Positions 47,995 through 54,243 of a stretch of DNA of 64,000 nt are shown one piece after another. The stretch covers positions 496,001 to 560,000 of the forward strand of contig CAVWMF010000007.1 of NCBI GenBank assembly GCA_963756025.1, given 5' to 3'. A program made the translations under genes and the position numbers. Source of the DNA: Bog-473 sp963756025. Its GTDB lineage: Bacteria > Actinomycetota > Acidimicrobiia > Acidimicrobiales > RAAP-2. Position 1 is the first letter of the stretch. Each line of letters starts with the position of its first letter. The notes under the pieces were generated by a model, which saw only the letters and a list, made by a program, of their open reading frames with translations, had not been told where the DNA came from and did not search any database.

Positions 47995-47998
47995 CCCT

Positions 47999-48069
47999 GG
48001 CACCGTGACCGAGGATTGAGGTACCCGATTGCAACCCGGGCCACGCTGGTGAAAATCCAGCCGGTGCCT
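47999..48069 (+). tRNA. tRNA-Cys (GCA)
   Basis: Acceptor GGCACCG/CGGTGCC, T8, loop TTGCAAC with one mismatched closing pair, T-stem GCTGG/CCAGC with the aberrant loop TGAAAAT. Confidence 0.8.
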
Positions 48070-48096
48070 CCATCGAACAACCAACCCACTGCTCAC

Positions 48097-48168
48097 GGGG
48101 TCAAGGTGTTGACAGATACACGCGTGGCTTCCACCCACGAGTAATGGGGGCGGTACCCATTGACCCCT
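48097..48168 (+). tRNA. tRNA-Gly (TCC)
   Basis: Acceptor GGGGTCA/TGACCCC, D-stem GTGT/ACAC, anticodon stem CGTGG/CCACG with loop CTTCCAC, T-stem ATGGG/CCCAT with loop GGCGGTA. Position 8 is A. Confidence 0.78.
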
Positions 48169-48182
48169 CTCCAGCAACCCGA

Positions 48183-48253
48183 TCGGGAGTCGTCCAACGG
48201 CAAGACGCAAGGTTTTGATCCTTGAGATGAGGGTTCGACACCTTCCTCCCGAA
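48183..48253 (+). tRNA. tRNA-Gln (TTG)
   Basis: Acceptor TCGGGAG/CTCCCGA, T8, anticodon stem CAAGG/CCTTG with loop TTTTGAT, T-loop TTCGACA, CCA encoded. Confidence 0.9.
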
Positions 48254-48276
48254 CCACCTGAAAGGAGGTGCATTCG

Positions 48277-48441
48277 ATGCGACACACCCGGCTCAAGCTC
48301 TTCGTTCCCGACAACCGGGCGACGACAGGGACCGACGGCACGACTGAGGTACCGGCCGTTTCGTCCATGCCACGTCCCGCCAAGTGGCGGCTGCGCCTCG
48401 TAGAGGCCGGAGGAGAAGCACCGCCGGATGACGCGGCGTGA
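48277..48441 (+). CDS. 54-aa protein encoded inside the tRNA array
   Basis: ATG at 48277 preceded by AAAGGAGG with 8-nt spacing, the strongest ribosome binding site in this part of the window; TGA ends at 48441. The product starts MRHTRLKLFVPDNRATTGTD, has a basic-aromatic segment PAKWRLRLVEAG and an acidic tail PPDDAA. No family is recognised. It fills most of the one large gap (207 nt) between array tRNAs, so it would be released as an mRNA by tRNA processing on both sides. Confidence 0.6.
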   Translation: MRHTRLKLFVPDNRATTGTDGTTEVPAVSSMPRPAKWRLRLVEAGGEAPPDDAA

Positions 48442-48460
48442 TCAACATCGCTGGAGCATT

Positions 48461-48533
48461 GCCGGTCGGGCCCAACGGGATGGGCGCTGGATTTGTAACC
48501 CAGTTGGTCCGGGTTCGAGCCCCGGGGCCGGCC
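48461..48533 (+). tRNA. tRNA-Thr (TGT)
   Basis: Acceptor GCCGGTC/GGCCGGC, D-stem GCCC/GGGC, loop TTTGTAA, T-stem CCGGG/CCCGG with loop TTCGAGC; CCA encoded at 48534-48536. Position 8 is G. Confidence 0.85.
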
Positions 48534-48536
48534 CCA

Positions 48537-48586
48537 GGGTCGCGTAGCGCAGTCGGAAGAGGACAGCGCCTGCAAACGCGCGACCA
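48537..48586 (+). pseudogene. Truncated tRNA lacking the T-arm
   Basis: Acceptor GGGTCGC pairs with GCGACC and is followed by A and an encoded CCA (48587-48589). A D-arm-like segment and a loop containing CTGCAAA lie between, but the variable and T-arms are missing, leaving 50 nt. The anticodon would be GCA or TGC. Confidence 0.6.
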
Positions 48587-48590
48587 CCAC

Positions 48591-48662
48591 GGACACATAG
48601 CTCAGAGGCAGAGCGCCGGCACGACACGCCGGAGGACGGGCTTCCGAAATGCCCTGTGTCCA
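48591..48662 (+). tRNA. tRNA-Val (GAC)
   Basis: Acceptor GGACACA/TGTGTCC, T8, anticodon stem CCGGC/GCCGG with loop ACGACAC (C at 33), CCA encoded at 48663-48665. T-stem partly mismatched. Confidence 0.82.
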
Positions 48663-48674
48663 CCAGCATGCCGA

Positions 48675-48746
48675 CGGCCCGGAGTCAGCCGGTGACGACG
48701 CCGCTCTGATACAGCGGAAGGCCTCGTTCGACACGGGGCGGGCCGA
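48675..48746 (+). tRNA. tRNA-Ile (GAT)
   Basis: Acceptor CGGCCCG/CGGGCCG, anticodon stem CCGCT/AGCGG with loop CTGATAC, T-loop TTCGACA. Position 8 is G and the D-arm is short. Confidence 0.78.
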
Positions 48747-48810
48747 CCGAGCGTGGGCGAAGCCCCGGGGGACCGTTCCAAGCGGCCGCCGCGACCGCAG
48801 CACCTCCGTT

Positions 48811-48883
48811 GGTGGATGGAGCCGGATGGAGAGGCAGGTGGTCGTGGCCCACCGAGCAGGGAGTTCGATTCTCCTCATTCACC
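48811..48883 (+). tRNA. tRNA-His (GTG)
   Basis: G at -1 (48811) faces discriminator C (48883), the His identity pair. Acceptor GTGGATG/CATTCAC, anticodon stem GGTGG/CCACC with loop TCGTGGC (C at 33), T-stem GGGAG/CTCCT with loop TTCGATT. Position 8 is G. Confidence 0.82.
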
Positions 48884-48908
48884 CTGGGTCTGAAGACCCG
48901 TTACACGA

Positions 48909-48981
48909 CGCAGCGGGGAGGGATGGTGACCTCACGGGTCTCATACGCCCGAAGATCTCCGGTCAGAACGGAGCGCTGCGA
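48909..48981 (+). tRNA. tRNA-Met (CAT)
   Basis: Acceptor CGCAGCG/CGCTGCG, D-stem GAGG/CCTC, anticodon stem CGGGT/GCCCG with loop CTCATAC, T-stem CTCCG/CGGAG with loop GTCAGAA. Position 8 is G. It lacks the initiator's three G-C pairs; an Ile-type CAT tRNA is also possible. Confidence 0.78.
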
Positions 48982-48982
48982 C

Positions 48983-49052
48983 TGGGGCCGGGCCGGTCGC
49001 CCAGGACGGTCTTATCAACCATCCGCGTCGGGGTCAGCACCCGGGGCCCCAA
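48983..49052 (+). tRNA. tRNA-Ile (TAT), tentative
   Basis: Acceptor TGGGGCC/GGCCCCA, loop CTTATCA closed by GGT/ACC, T-stem TCGGG/CCCGG with loop GTCAGCA, CCA encoded at 49053-49055. Position 8 is G, position 37 is C and the D-arm is compact. TAT would read AUA codons. Confidence 0.65.
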
Positions 49053-49059
49053 CCATCTG

Positions 49060-49107
49060 GCCCCCGTAGCCGCCAGCGCGGTGCACGTTCGAATCGTGTC
49101 GGGGGTA
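49060..49107 (+). pseudogene. Truncated tRNA lacking the anticodon arm
   Basis: Acceptor GCCCCCG/CGGGGGT and T-arm GCACG-TTCGAAT-CGTGT are intact, but only 16 nt lie between them, so the anticodon arm is absent. Confidence 0.6.
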
Positions 49108-49111
49108 CCTC

Positions 49112-49184
49112 GCCGGTGATGCTCGGGTGGCTGAGCGCCCGTTTCGTAGACGGGAGCGCGAGAGTTCGACACTCTCCACCGGCT
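49112..49184 (+). tRNA. tRNA-Thr (CGT)
   Basis: Acceptor GCCGGTG/CACCGGC, D-stem GCTC/GAGC, anticodon stem CCCGT/ACGGG with loop TTCGTAG, T-stem GAGAG/CTCTC with loop TTCGACA. Position 8 is A. Last unit of the array. Confidence 0.85.
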
Positions 49185-49230
49185 CAGCGCGTTCCGACTC
49201 CCGGGTCGGACTCAGATGCCCGCTCCGCGA

Positions 49231-49263
49231 CCCGATCTGGCGCACTATTTAGTTGTCACTGTG
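49231..49263 (+). repeat. Right arm of the inverted repeat around the tRNA array
   Basis: CCCGATCTGGCGC followed by ACTATTTAGTTGTCA (49244-49258) and CTGTG. It is the complement of 46558-46590 with three mismatches. The arm ends 24 nt before the rtcB start codon, and the GGGAAG ribosome binding site lies just beyond it. Confidence 0.85.
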
Positions 49264-49286
49264 TCCACCGAGATGGGAAGAATACG

Positions 49287-50459
49287 ATGCCGAACCAGAT
49301 AAACCCGAATCTGACCTCGTGGGCCAGCGAGCTCGACGACAACGCCCTGGAGCAGGCGTTGCGAACTTCTCAACTGCCCATCCTGGCCGGACCGGTCTGC
49401 CTGATGGCGGACGCCCACTTCGGCCTGGGAGCAACGGTCGGCAGTGTCGTGGCCACCAAGAACGCACTCTTGCCCTCAGCGGTGGGCGTCGACATCGGCT
49501 GCGGCATGGTTGCGGCAGAGACGAGCCTCACGGCGGATGAGCTGCCCGACGACCTCAACGTGCTCCACGGCTTGCTCCGTGACCGGATACCGGCCGGCGT
49601 CGGAAGGGGTCACGAGCGCTCCGACGCCATCGTGCCTACGGCACTGACGGCCCTCGGTCTCCCGCCGGGCTCGGCATCCGAGCTCTCCGAGCGCCAGCTC
49701 ACCACGATCGCCGCGCAGTTCGGCAGCCTCGGCAGTGGCAATCACTTCGTCGAGGTCTGCCTCGACGAGCGCGACCGCGTGTGGATCGTGCTGCACTCGG
49801 GCAGCCGGGGCATCGGAAACCAGTTGGCCACTGGCCACATCAAGACCGCGCGCCTCGTCGCACTGGACGAGGGACAGGTCCTCGAGGACCGCGATCTCGC
49901 CTGGTTGTCGGAGGGCCGCCCGGAGTTCGATGCCTATGTGGCGGACATGTTGTGGGCCCAGCGTTACGCCTGGGGCAACCGCGAGCAGATGATGGACGCC
50001 GCCCTGGCGGCACTCCGAACGACGGTGCCTCACGCCGTCGAAACCGAGCGCATCAACTGCCACCACAACTACGCCGTCAAGGAGATGCACCGGGGCGAGG
50101 AAGTGTGGATCACCCGCAAGGGTGCGATCCGGGCCGGGCTGTCGGACATGGGGGTCATCCCCGGTTCCATGGGCGCGTCATCGTTCATTGTCCGCGGTAA
50201 GGGCAGCGAGGCGTCGTACGAGTCCAGCTCACATGGCGCCGGCCGTCGGCTCGGTCGCAAAGCGGCTGTCCGCCAGTTGACCACCGAGTCACTCCGCTCC
50301 GCAATGGCGGGTCGGGCGTGGGACGACACCATGGCGGAACAGCTCGTCGACGAGCATCCCGATGCCTACAAGCCGATCGCCCAGGTCATGGCCGACCAGG
50401 CCGATCTGGTCGAAGTTGTCCACGAGCTGCATCAGGTCGTGAACCTCAAGGGGACGTGA
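49287..50459 (+). CDS. rtcB: RNA-splicing/repair ligase RtcB
   Basis: ATG at 49287 with GGGAAG upstream; 390 residues, the short bacterial form. Motifs: MADAHFGLG, VGVDIGCGM with the metal-binding cysteine, LGSGNHFVEV, LHSGSRGIGNQ, INCHHNYAV and YESSSHGAGRRLGR with the histidine that is guanylylated. RtcB joins RNA ends bearing 2',3'-cyclic phosphate or 3'-phosphate to 5'-OH, using GTP and Mn2+, and can heal tRNAs cut by anticodon nucleases. The gene follows the tRNA array directly. A longer frame upstream runs through tRNA-Thr and is not coding. Confidence 0.95.
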   Translation: MPNQINPNLTSWASELDDNALEQALRTSQLPILAGPVCLMADAHFGLGATVGSVVATKNALLPSAVGVDIGCGMVAAETSLTADELPDDLNVLHGLLRDRIPAGVGRGHERSDAIVPTALTALGLPPGSASELSERQLTTIAAQFGSLGSGNHFVEVCLDERDRVWIVLHSGSRGIGNQLATGHIKTARLVALDEGQVLEDRDLAWLSEGRPEFDAYVADMLWAQRYAWGNREQMMDAALAALRTTVPHAVETERINCHHNYAVKEMHRGEEVWITRKGAIRAGLSDMGVIPGSMGASSFIVRGKGSEASYESSSHGAGRRLGRKAAVRQLTTESLRSAMAGRAWDDTMAEQLVDEHPDAYKPIAQVMADQADLVEVVHELHQVVNLKGT

Positions 50460-50503
50460 GAGTCCCGAACCCAAACTCACACGAACGAAGGAGACAGAAG
50501 AAA

Positions 50504-50980
50504 ATGAAGCTGGCAGAGGCACTGCTACTGCGTGCCGATCGAAACAGGAGCCTGGAGCAGCTCAAGCAGCGCATTCAGGTCAGTGCCCGGTACCAGGAGG
50601 GCGAGCAGCCCCCCGAAGATGCGCGCGACCTCGTCGCTACGGCATCAACCGTCCTCGACGACCTCGAGCTCCTGATTCGTCACATCAATCGGACCAACTC
50701 GGCCACCGTCATGCCCGACGGCCGAACCGTCACCGATGCGCTCGCCGAGCGGGACGTGCTTCGGCTGCGGTATTCGATGCTCAAGGTTTCGGCCGACGCG
50801 GCCTCGGGTGGATCACAGCAGGCCGGATACATCCGGGCCACCCGGTCCGAGCTCAAATACCTGCGGGCACTCGACGTGAAGAAGCTGCGGCAGCAGGCCT
50901 CGGACATCGCGAGGCAGGCTCGCGAGCTCGATGCGCGGATCCAGCAGGTCAATTGGACGACCGAGCTGCAGGAGGCATGA
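50504..50980 (+). CDS. DIP1984 family protein
   Basis: ATG at 50504 with AAGGAG upstream; 158 residues. MKLAEALLLRADRNRSLEQL, LIRHINRTNSATVMPDGRT, VTDALAERDVLRLR and RELDARIQQVNWTTEL match the DIP1984 (septicolysin-like) family, a mostly helical coiled-coil protein of unknown function. It follows rtcB by 44 nt on the same strand and may be co-transcribed. Confidence 0.9.
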   Translation: MKLAEALLLRADRNRSLEQLKQRIQVSARYQEGEQPPEDARDLVATASTVLDDLELLIRHINRTNSATVMPDGRTVTDALAERDVLRLRYSMLKVSADAASGGSQQAGYIRATRSELKYLRALDVKKLRQQASDIARQARELDARIQQVNWTTELQEA

Positions 50981-51287
50981 CGTAGCGATCGATTTGTGCG
51001 TGAAGTTGGTAGGAAAGAACGTAGAGCGAGTTCCAGCCCATTCTGGGGGCCAATCCAGGATCAAGCCATCAAACGGCTCTGGTAGCGCGCGGGCAGCGCG
51101 ATGGGGTTCAGATCCCGGCAGCACAGGGCAGCCCAGCACCGTGCACAGTTCACGTCGCATCGGGTACAGAGCATCACCAGGAGCTGACTACGGACGGACC
51201 GAGGGTGGGTCAGGGGACTCCCACGCACAATCGATGACGCCGGCCGGGACCTTTGGTATTTGGACCCTCACTCGGTAGCCTTACCTC
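50981..51287. other. 307-bp gap
   Basis: A stretch around 51060-51130 has tRNA-like pieces (ATCAAAC loop closed by AGCC/GGCT, later TTCAGAT) but no matching acceptor stem, so I do not call a tRNA. No coding frame is supported. Confidence 0.4.
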
Positions 51288-51938
51288 GTGTTTGAACGCT
51301 TCACCGACCGAGCCAGGCGTGTCCTCGTCTTGGCGCAGGAAGAAGCCAGGCTGCTCAATCACAGTTTTATCGGCACAGAGCACATTCTTCTCGGCCTGAT
51401 CCACGAACACGACGGAATTGCCGCGCAGGCCCTGGAACGGTGCGGGATCACGCTGCAAGCGGTACGGATTCACGTGGAGGACATCATCGGCCAGGCCGGG
51501 TCTCCGCCCGCAGGATCGCCACCGCTCACGCCGCGAGCGAAGAAAGTCCTGGAGCTCTCCCTGCGGGAGGCATCGCAGCTCGGCCACAGTCACATCGGGA
51601 CTGAGCACCTTCTCCTCGGCCTTATCCGCGAAGGGGAAGGCGTTTGGGCCAAAGTCATCGAAGTACTCGGCGTCGATCCTGACAATCTCTACAACGTCAC
51701 CTTGGCCCTCATGTCCGGCAACGCTGAAGATGTTGAGGGCAGCGCCATCACGGCGGCGCGCAGAGGTATACCAGTGAGCGATCCACCGCGTTGTCCTCAA
51801 TGTCGGGCTCGCCTCGTCGAGCATGCCCGTTACCGCGTGCTCACCGTGCCTGCTGAGGATCCCGAATCTGCACGTGGGGACGTGGAAGTGCGAGTGCTGT
51901 TCTGCAGCCGTTGCGGAACTCCGTTCGGATCCGCCTGA
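51288..51938 (+). CDS. Clp-N double-repeat protein with C-terminal zinc ribbon
   Basis: GTG at 51288; 216 residues. Two Clp-N repeats are clear: FERFTDRARRVLVLAQEEAR with NHSFIGTEHILLGLI, and LTPRAKKVLELSLREASQLG with HSHIGTEHLLLGLIREGEG. This is the substrate- and adaptor-binding domain of ClpC/ClpA, but there is no ATPase domain. After about residue 165 a zinc ribbon follows with CPQCRARL and CSRCGTPF. Free Clp-N proteins may act as adaptors or decoys for the Clp protease; the added ribbon is unusual. Confidence 0.88.
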   Translation: MFERFTDRARRVLVLAQEEARLLNHSFIGTEHILLGLIHEHDGIAAQALERCGITLQAVRIHVEDIIGQAGSPPAGSPPLTPRAKKVLELSLREASQLGHSHIGTEHLLLGLIREGEGVWAKVIEVLGVDPDNLYNVTLALMSGNAEDVEGSAITAARRGIPVSDPPRCPQCRARLVEHARYRVLTVPAEDPESARGDVEVRVLFCSRCGTPFGSA

Positions 51939-52109
51939 GTCGACCCCTGCCTCTTACACGGCCGTTCCACATTCGACGGCAGACATGCCATCAAACTCTT
52001 ATGCGACCGTAACGCTGCGATCAGAGTCCGTTTACCTTCGTCCCTTATCGTGAAGCGTGTTCCGAACGGACCGCATGCAGCAATGAGTGCAGTCCACAAT
52101 GGAGGTGTA

Positions 52110-52619
52110 ATGACCGCAAAGAATATGCTCCGTGTTGCCATGCCGGACAAGGCGCATGCCATCGATATCGCCTGCTCTGACGTGGAATCGGCCGTTGGCC
52201 TGCGCGTACGTGCCGAGTTCCAAGAGATTGAAGGCAGCAATCTCATCGTCGAGCTACAGCTAGGCGACGGGGCTGAACCCGCTCCTCACCCTTCCCGGCT
52301 GGCCTCGGTTGTCGATAGGTCTGTGCCCCAACTCGACGTGCTCAGTTCTTGGGAAGAAACAAGTTCGCCCGCCCCGACTCCTCGACAGTGTCCCAGTGTC
52401 TTGGGAGTGGGTTATGAACCGTTGCCCGAAGTCGCCCAGCGCGCTCATGACGATGACCTTCCGACCGCCCAATGGGACCGCGCCGACTCCTCGTGGCATC
52501 TTGCCGTGCCATCCGTCTGCAGCGGCAAAGCGATCATCGGCATGTCACGGCGGCATGGGTACAGCCACAGGTTCACAGCGCATGATGCCGCCGCGCTCAG
52601 GTCCGGACTCGCCTCGTAG
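52110..52619 (+). CDS. Hypothetical protein, 169 aa
   Basis: ATG at 52110 immediately after GGAGGTGTA. No domain recognised. The N-terminal third (MLRVAMPDKAHAIDIACSDV, then VRAEFQEIEGSNLIVELQLG) looks like a small alpha-beta unit; the remainder is low in hydrophobic clusters, with HGYSHRFTAHDAAALRSGLA at the end. The coding call rests on the ribosome binding site and frame length. Confidence 0.5.
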   Translation: MTAKNMLRVAMPDKAHAIDIACSDVESAVGLRVRAEFQEIEGSNLIVELQLGDGAEPAPHPSRLASVVDRSVPQLDVLSSWEETSSPAPTPRQCPSVLGVGYEPLPEVAQRAHDDDLPTAQWDRADSSWHLAVPSVCSGKAIIGMSRRHGYSHRFTAHDAAALRSGLAS

Positions 52620-52775
52620 CGGCCACCTCGCCGGTGAAATAACAGATCACCGTTCGCCGAAGAGGCAACCCACTCGCACCGTATCGGCAACCGCCTGAAC
52701 ACCGATGGCCCTTAGCCTGTTTTCCTATCGATAGGTAGCAGGACCTACCAAGAATTCGATGGAAGGGGCGTTTTC

Positions 52776-53147
52776 ATGGAGCTAGCGGCTGTTTCATCAT
52801 CAAGAATGATCATTGCGTTGGTCATTGGTGTGGTCGTCGCCCTGGTGGCCTATCGATCGTCCGAGACGTTCAAGTCAGCAAACCATGTAACCCCATGGCG
52901 TATTCCGTCATGGGGGTGGGCGGTCATCGGATTCATCTCACTTCTCCTCTGCGCCGTCTTGTTCATAATCGCGAAACACACCACGAAACCGGCTGCCGCT
53001 CCCGCAGAGGTGGGCACCTCCGAGTTTGGAGTGCCGCCAGGTTGGTATCCCGACCCGCAAGGTGTGCATGCGTTCCGCTTCTGGGATGGGAGTCAATGGA
53101 CGAGCCGCGTTGAAGACAGTGGCGTGGAGCAGGTCGTCGAGATCTGA
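52776..53147 (+). CDS. DUF2510-domain membrane protein
   Basis: ATG at 52776 after GGAAGGGG; 123 residues. Two membrane spans (MIIALVIGVVVALVAYRSS and WAVIGFISLLLCAVLFIIAK) precede the DUF2510 motif VPPGWYPDPQGVHAFRFWDG with SQWTSRV. DUF2510 is an actinobacterial module of about 35 residues of unknown role, usually at the membrane. Confidence 0.87.
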   Translation: MELAAVSSSRMIIALVIGVVVALVAYRSSETFKSANHVTPWRIPSWGWAVIGFISLLLCAVLFIIAKHTTKPAAAPAEVGTSEFGVPPGWYPDPQGVHAFRFWDGSQWTSRVEDSGVEQVVEI

Positions 53148-53195
53148 TTCTGTACCACTTGCCCATCAGCGAACGAAGAGGGCGGATCCGAGACA

Positions 53196-54212
53196 GTGTT
53201 TGAACCTTTGGATGACAACTCGGATATCGGGCCAACGCTCGCCCCACCCGTAACTGCCGATCACCTTGTAGCCGTGACCGCAGACGCACCTCCACCGGCA
53301 CCACCCCCACCTCCGGCACCGCCCCCACCGGCATTGGCCAGCCGCAGGCCGGATAATGCCGCAGCGCAACCCGTCACGGACCGAAAGCTCCGCCGCTTAT
53401 ACGGCTGGGAAACCTGGGTCGTTATGTCAATCTTCCCACTCGGGGCAACGATTGCCGCGATTGAGTACCTGATCATGCACATCACGATTGGTGCGGAATT
53501 CTCGGACGGCGGCATGGTCATTCCCGGGGAGCCGGGACTCTCCCTTGGATTGTCAATCGGCGTGGTGTTGTCCGGATTTGCGGCGGCGGGACTCGTTTTC
53601 TTCCTGCTGATCAGAAATGGGGAAGGACTGTCCTCGATCGGCTTGTCCGGCGGACGCTGGCGCAAAGATCTGGCTCTTTTGCTGCCAATCTGGATTTTCG
53701 TCCAAGTGATTCCGCAAGCGTTGGGATCAGCAATATTGAGTGGAGCCCATATTTCGAGGTACCACGTTTCGGGTCCGGCACTGCCAATTGGATTCATCGC
53801 ACTCGGCCTGTTGATGAGCCTTCAAGCTGCCGTCGTCGAAGAGGTCGTGGTGCTCGGGTACCTCGTTCGGCGCTTGGAACAACGGGGATGGACCACCACA
53901 ACGGTCGTCGTCATCGCAGTGCTGGTTCGAGCGTCGTATCACCTCTATTACGGCCCCGGGGTGTTACCGATCATCATGTGGGCGACGGCAACGGTTCTGG
54001 CATATCGCAAGGTCCGTCGGCTTCTCCCCTTCATCATTTGCCATTTCGTCTGGGATGCGGGAATCACCATTAATGGCTACTCGCATACCGCGGCAGCAGC
54101 GTTCGATGGATTGTTCTTTGTATCTGCACTCGTGTTTCTCTTGTTGTGGGGCCGCGAAAATCGGGCACCACGAAAGCAACAAGCGAAGCCCGCGTTATTG
54201 AACCTCGGGTAG
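53196..54212 (+). CDS. CPBP-family intramembrane protease-like protein
   Basis: GTG at 53196; 338 residues. A proline-rich cytoplasmic N-terminus (about 60 residues) precedes about eight hydrophobic segments. The CPBP motifs are present: EEVVVLGYLVRR (EExxxxR-like), RASYHLYYG with the second-motif histidine, and FIICHFVWDAG with the third. Members are CAAX-type prenyl proteases or bacteriocin-immunity-like proteins in the membrane. Convergent with a second CPBP gene 31 bp away. Confidence 0.87.
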   Translation: MFEPLDDNSDIGPTLAPPVTADHLVAVTADAPPPAPPPPPAPPPPALASRRPDNAAAQPVTDRKLRRLYGWETWVVMSIFPLGATIAAIEYLIMHITIGAEFSDGGMVIPGEPGLSLGLSIGVVLSGFAAAGLVFFLLIRNGEGLSSIGLSGGRWRKDLALLLPIWIFVQVIPQALGSAILSGAHISRYHVSGPALPIGFIALGLLMSLQAAVVEEVVVLGYLVRRLEQRGWTTTTVVVIAVLVRASYHLYYGPGVLPIIMWATATVLAYRKVRRLLPFIICHFVWDAGITINGYSHTAAAAFDGLFFVSALVFLLLWGRENRAPRKQQAKPALLNLG

Positions 54213-54243
54213 CCCGGCTGTTGATGATGCCAGGACTCGTCGA

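Noticed and set aside
48747..48810. Possible second tRNA-Trp: loop TTCCAAG closed by CCG/CGG.
   Set aside because: No acceptor stem pairs around it and no T-arm follows. It may be a remnant, but the evidence is a single stem-loop.
46304..49245. Open frames of 60-260 codons across the tRNA array on both strands.
   Set aside because: They read through well-formed tRNA stems and contain recurring fragments such as GSNRH that arise from translating T-arms.
51026..51130. Possible degenerate tRNA-Leu (CAA) downstream of rtcB.
   Set aside because: An ATCAAAC loop and a TTCAGAT loop exist, but neither the acceptor nor the T-stem can be paired.
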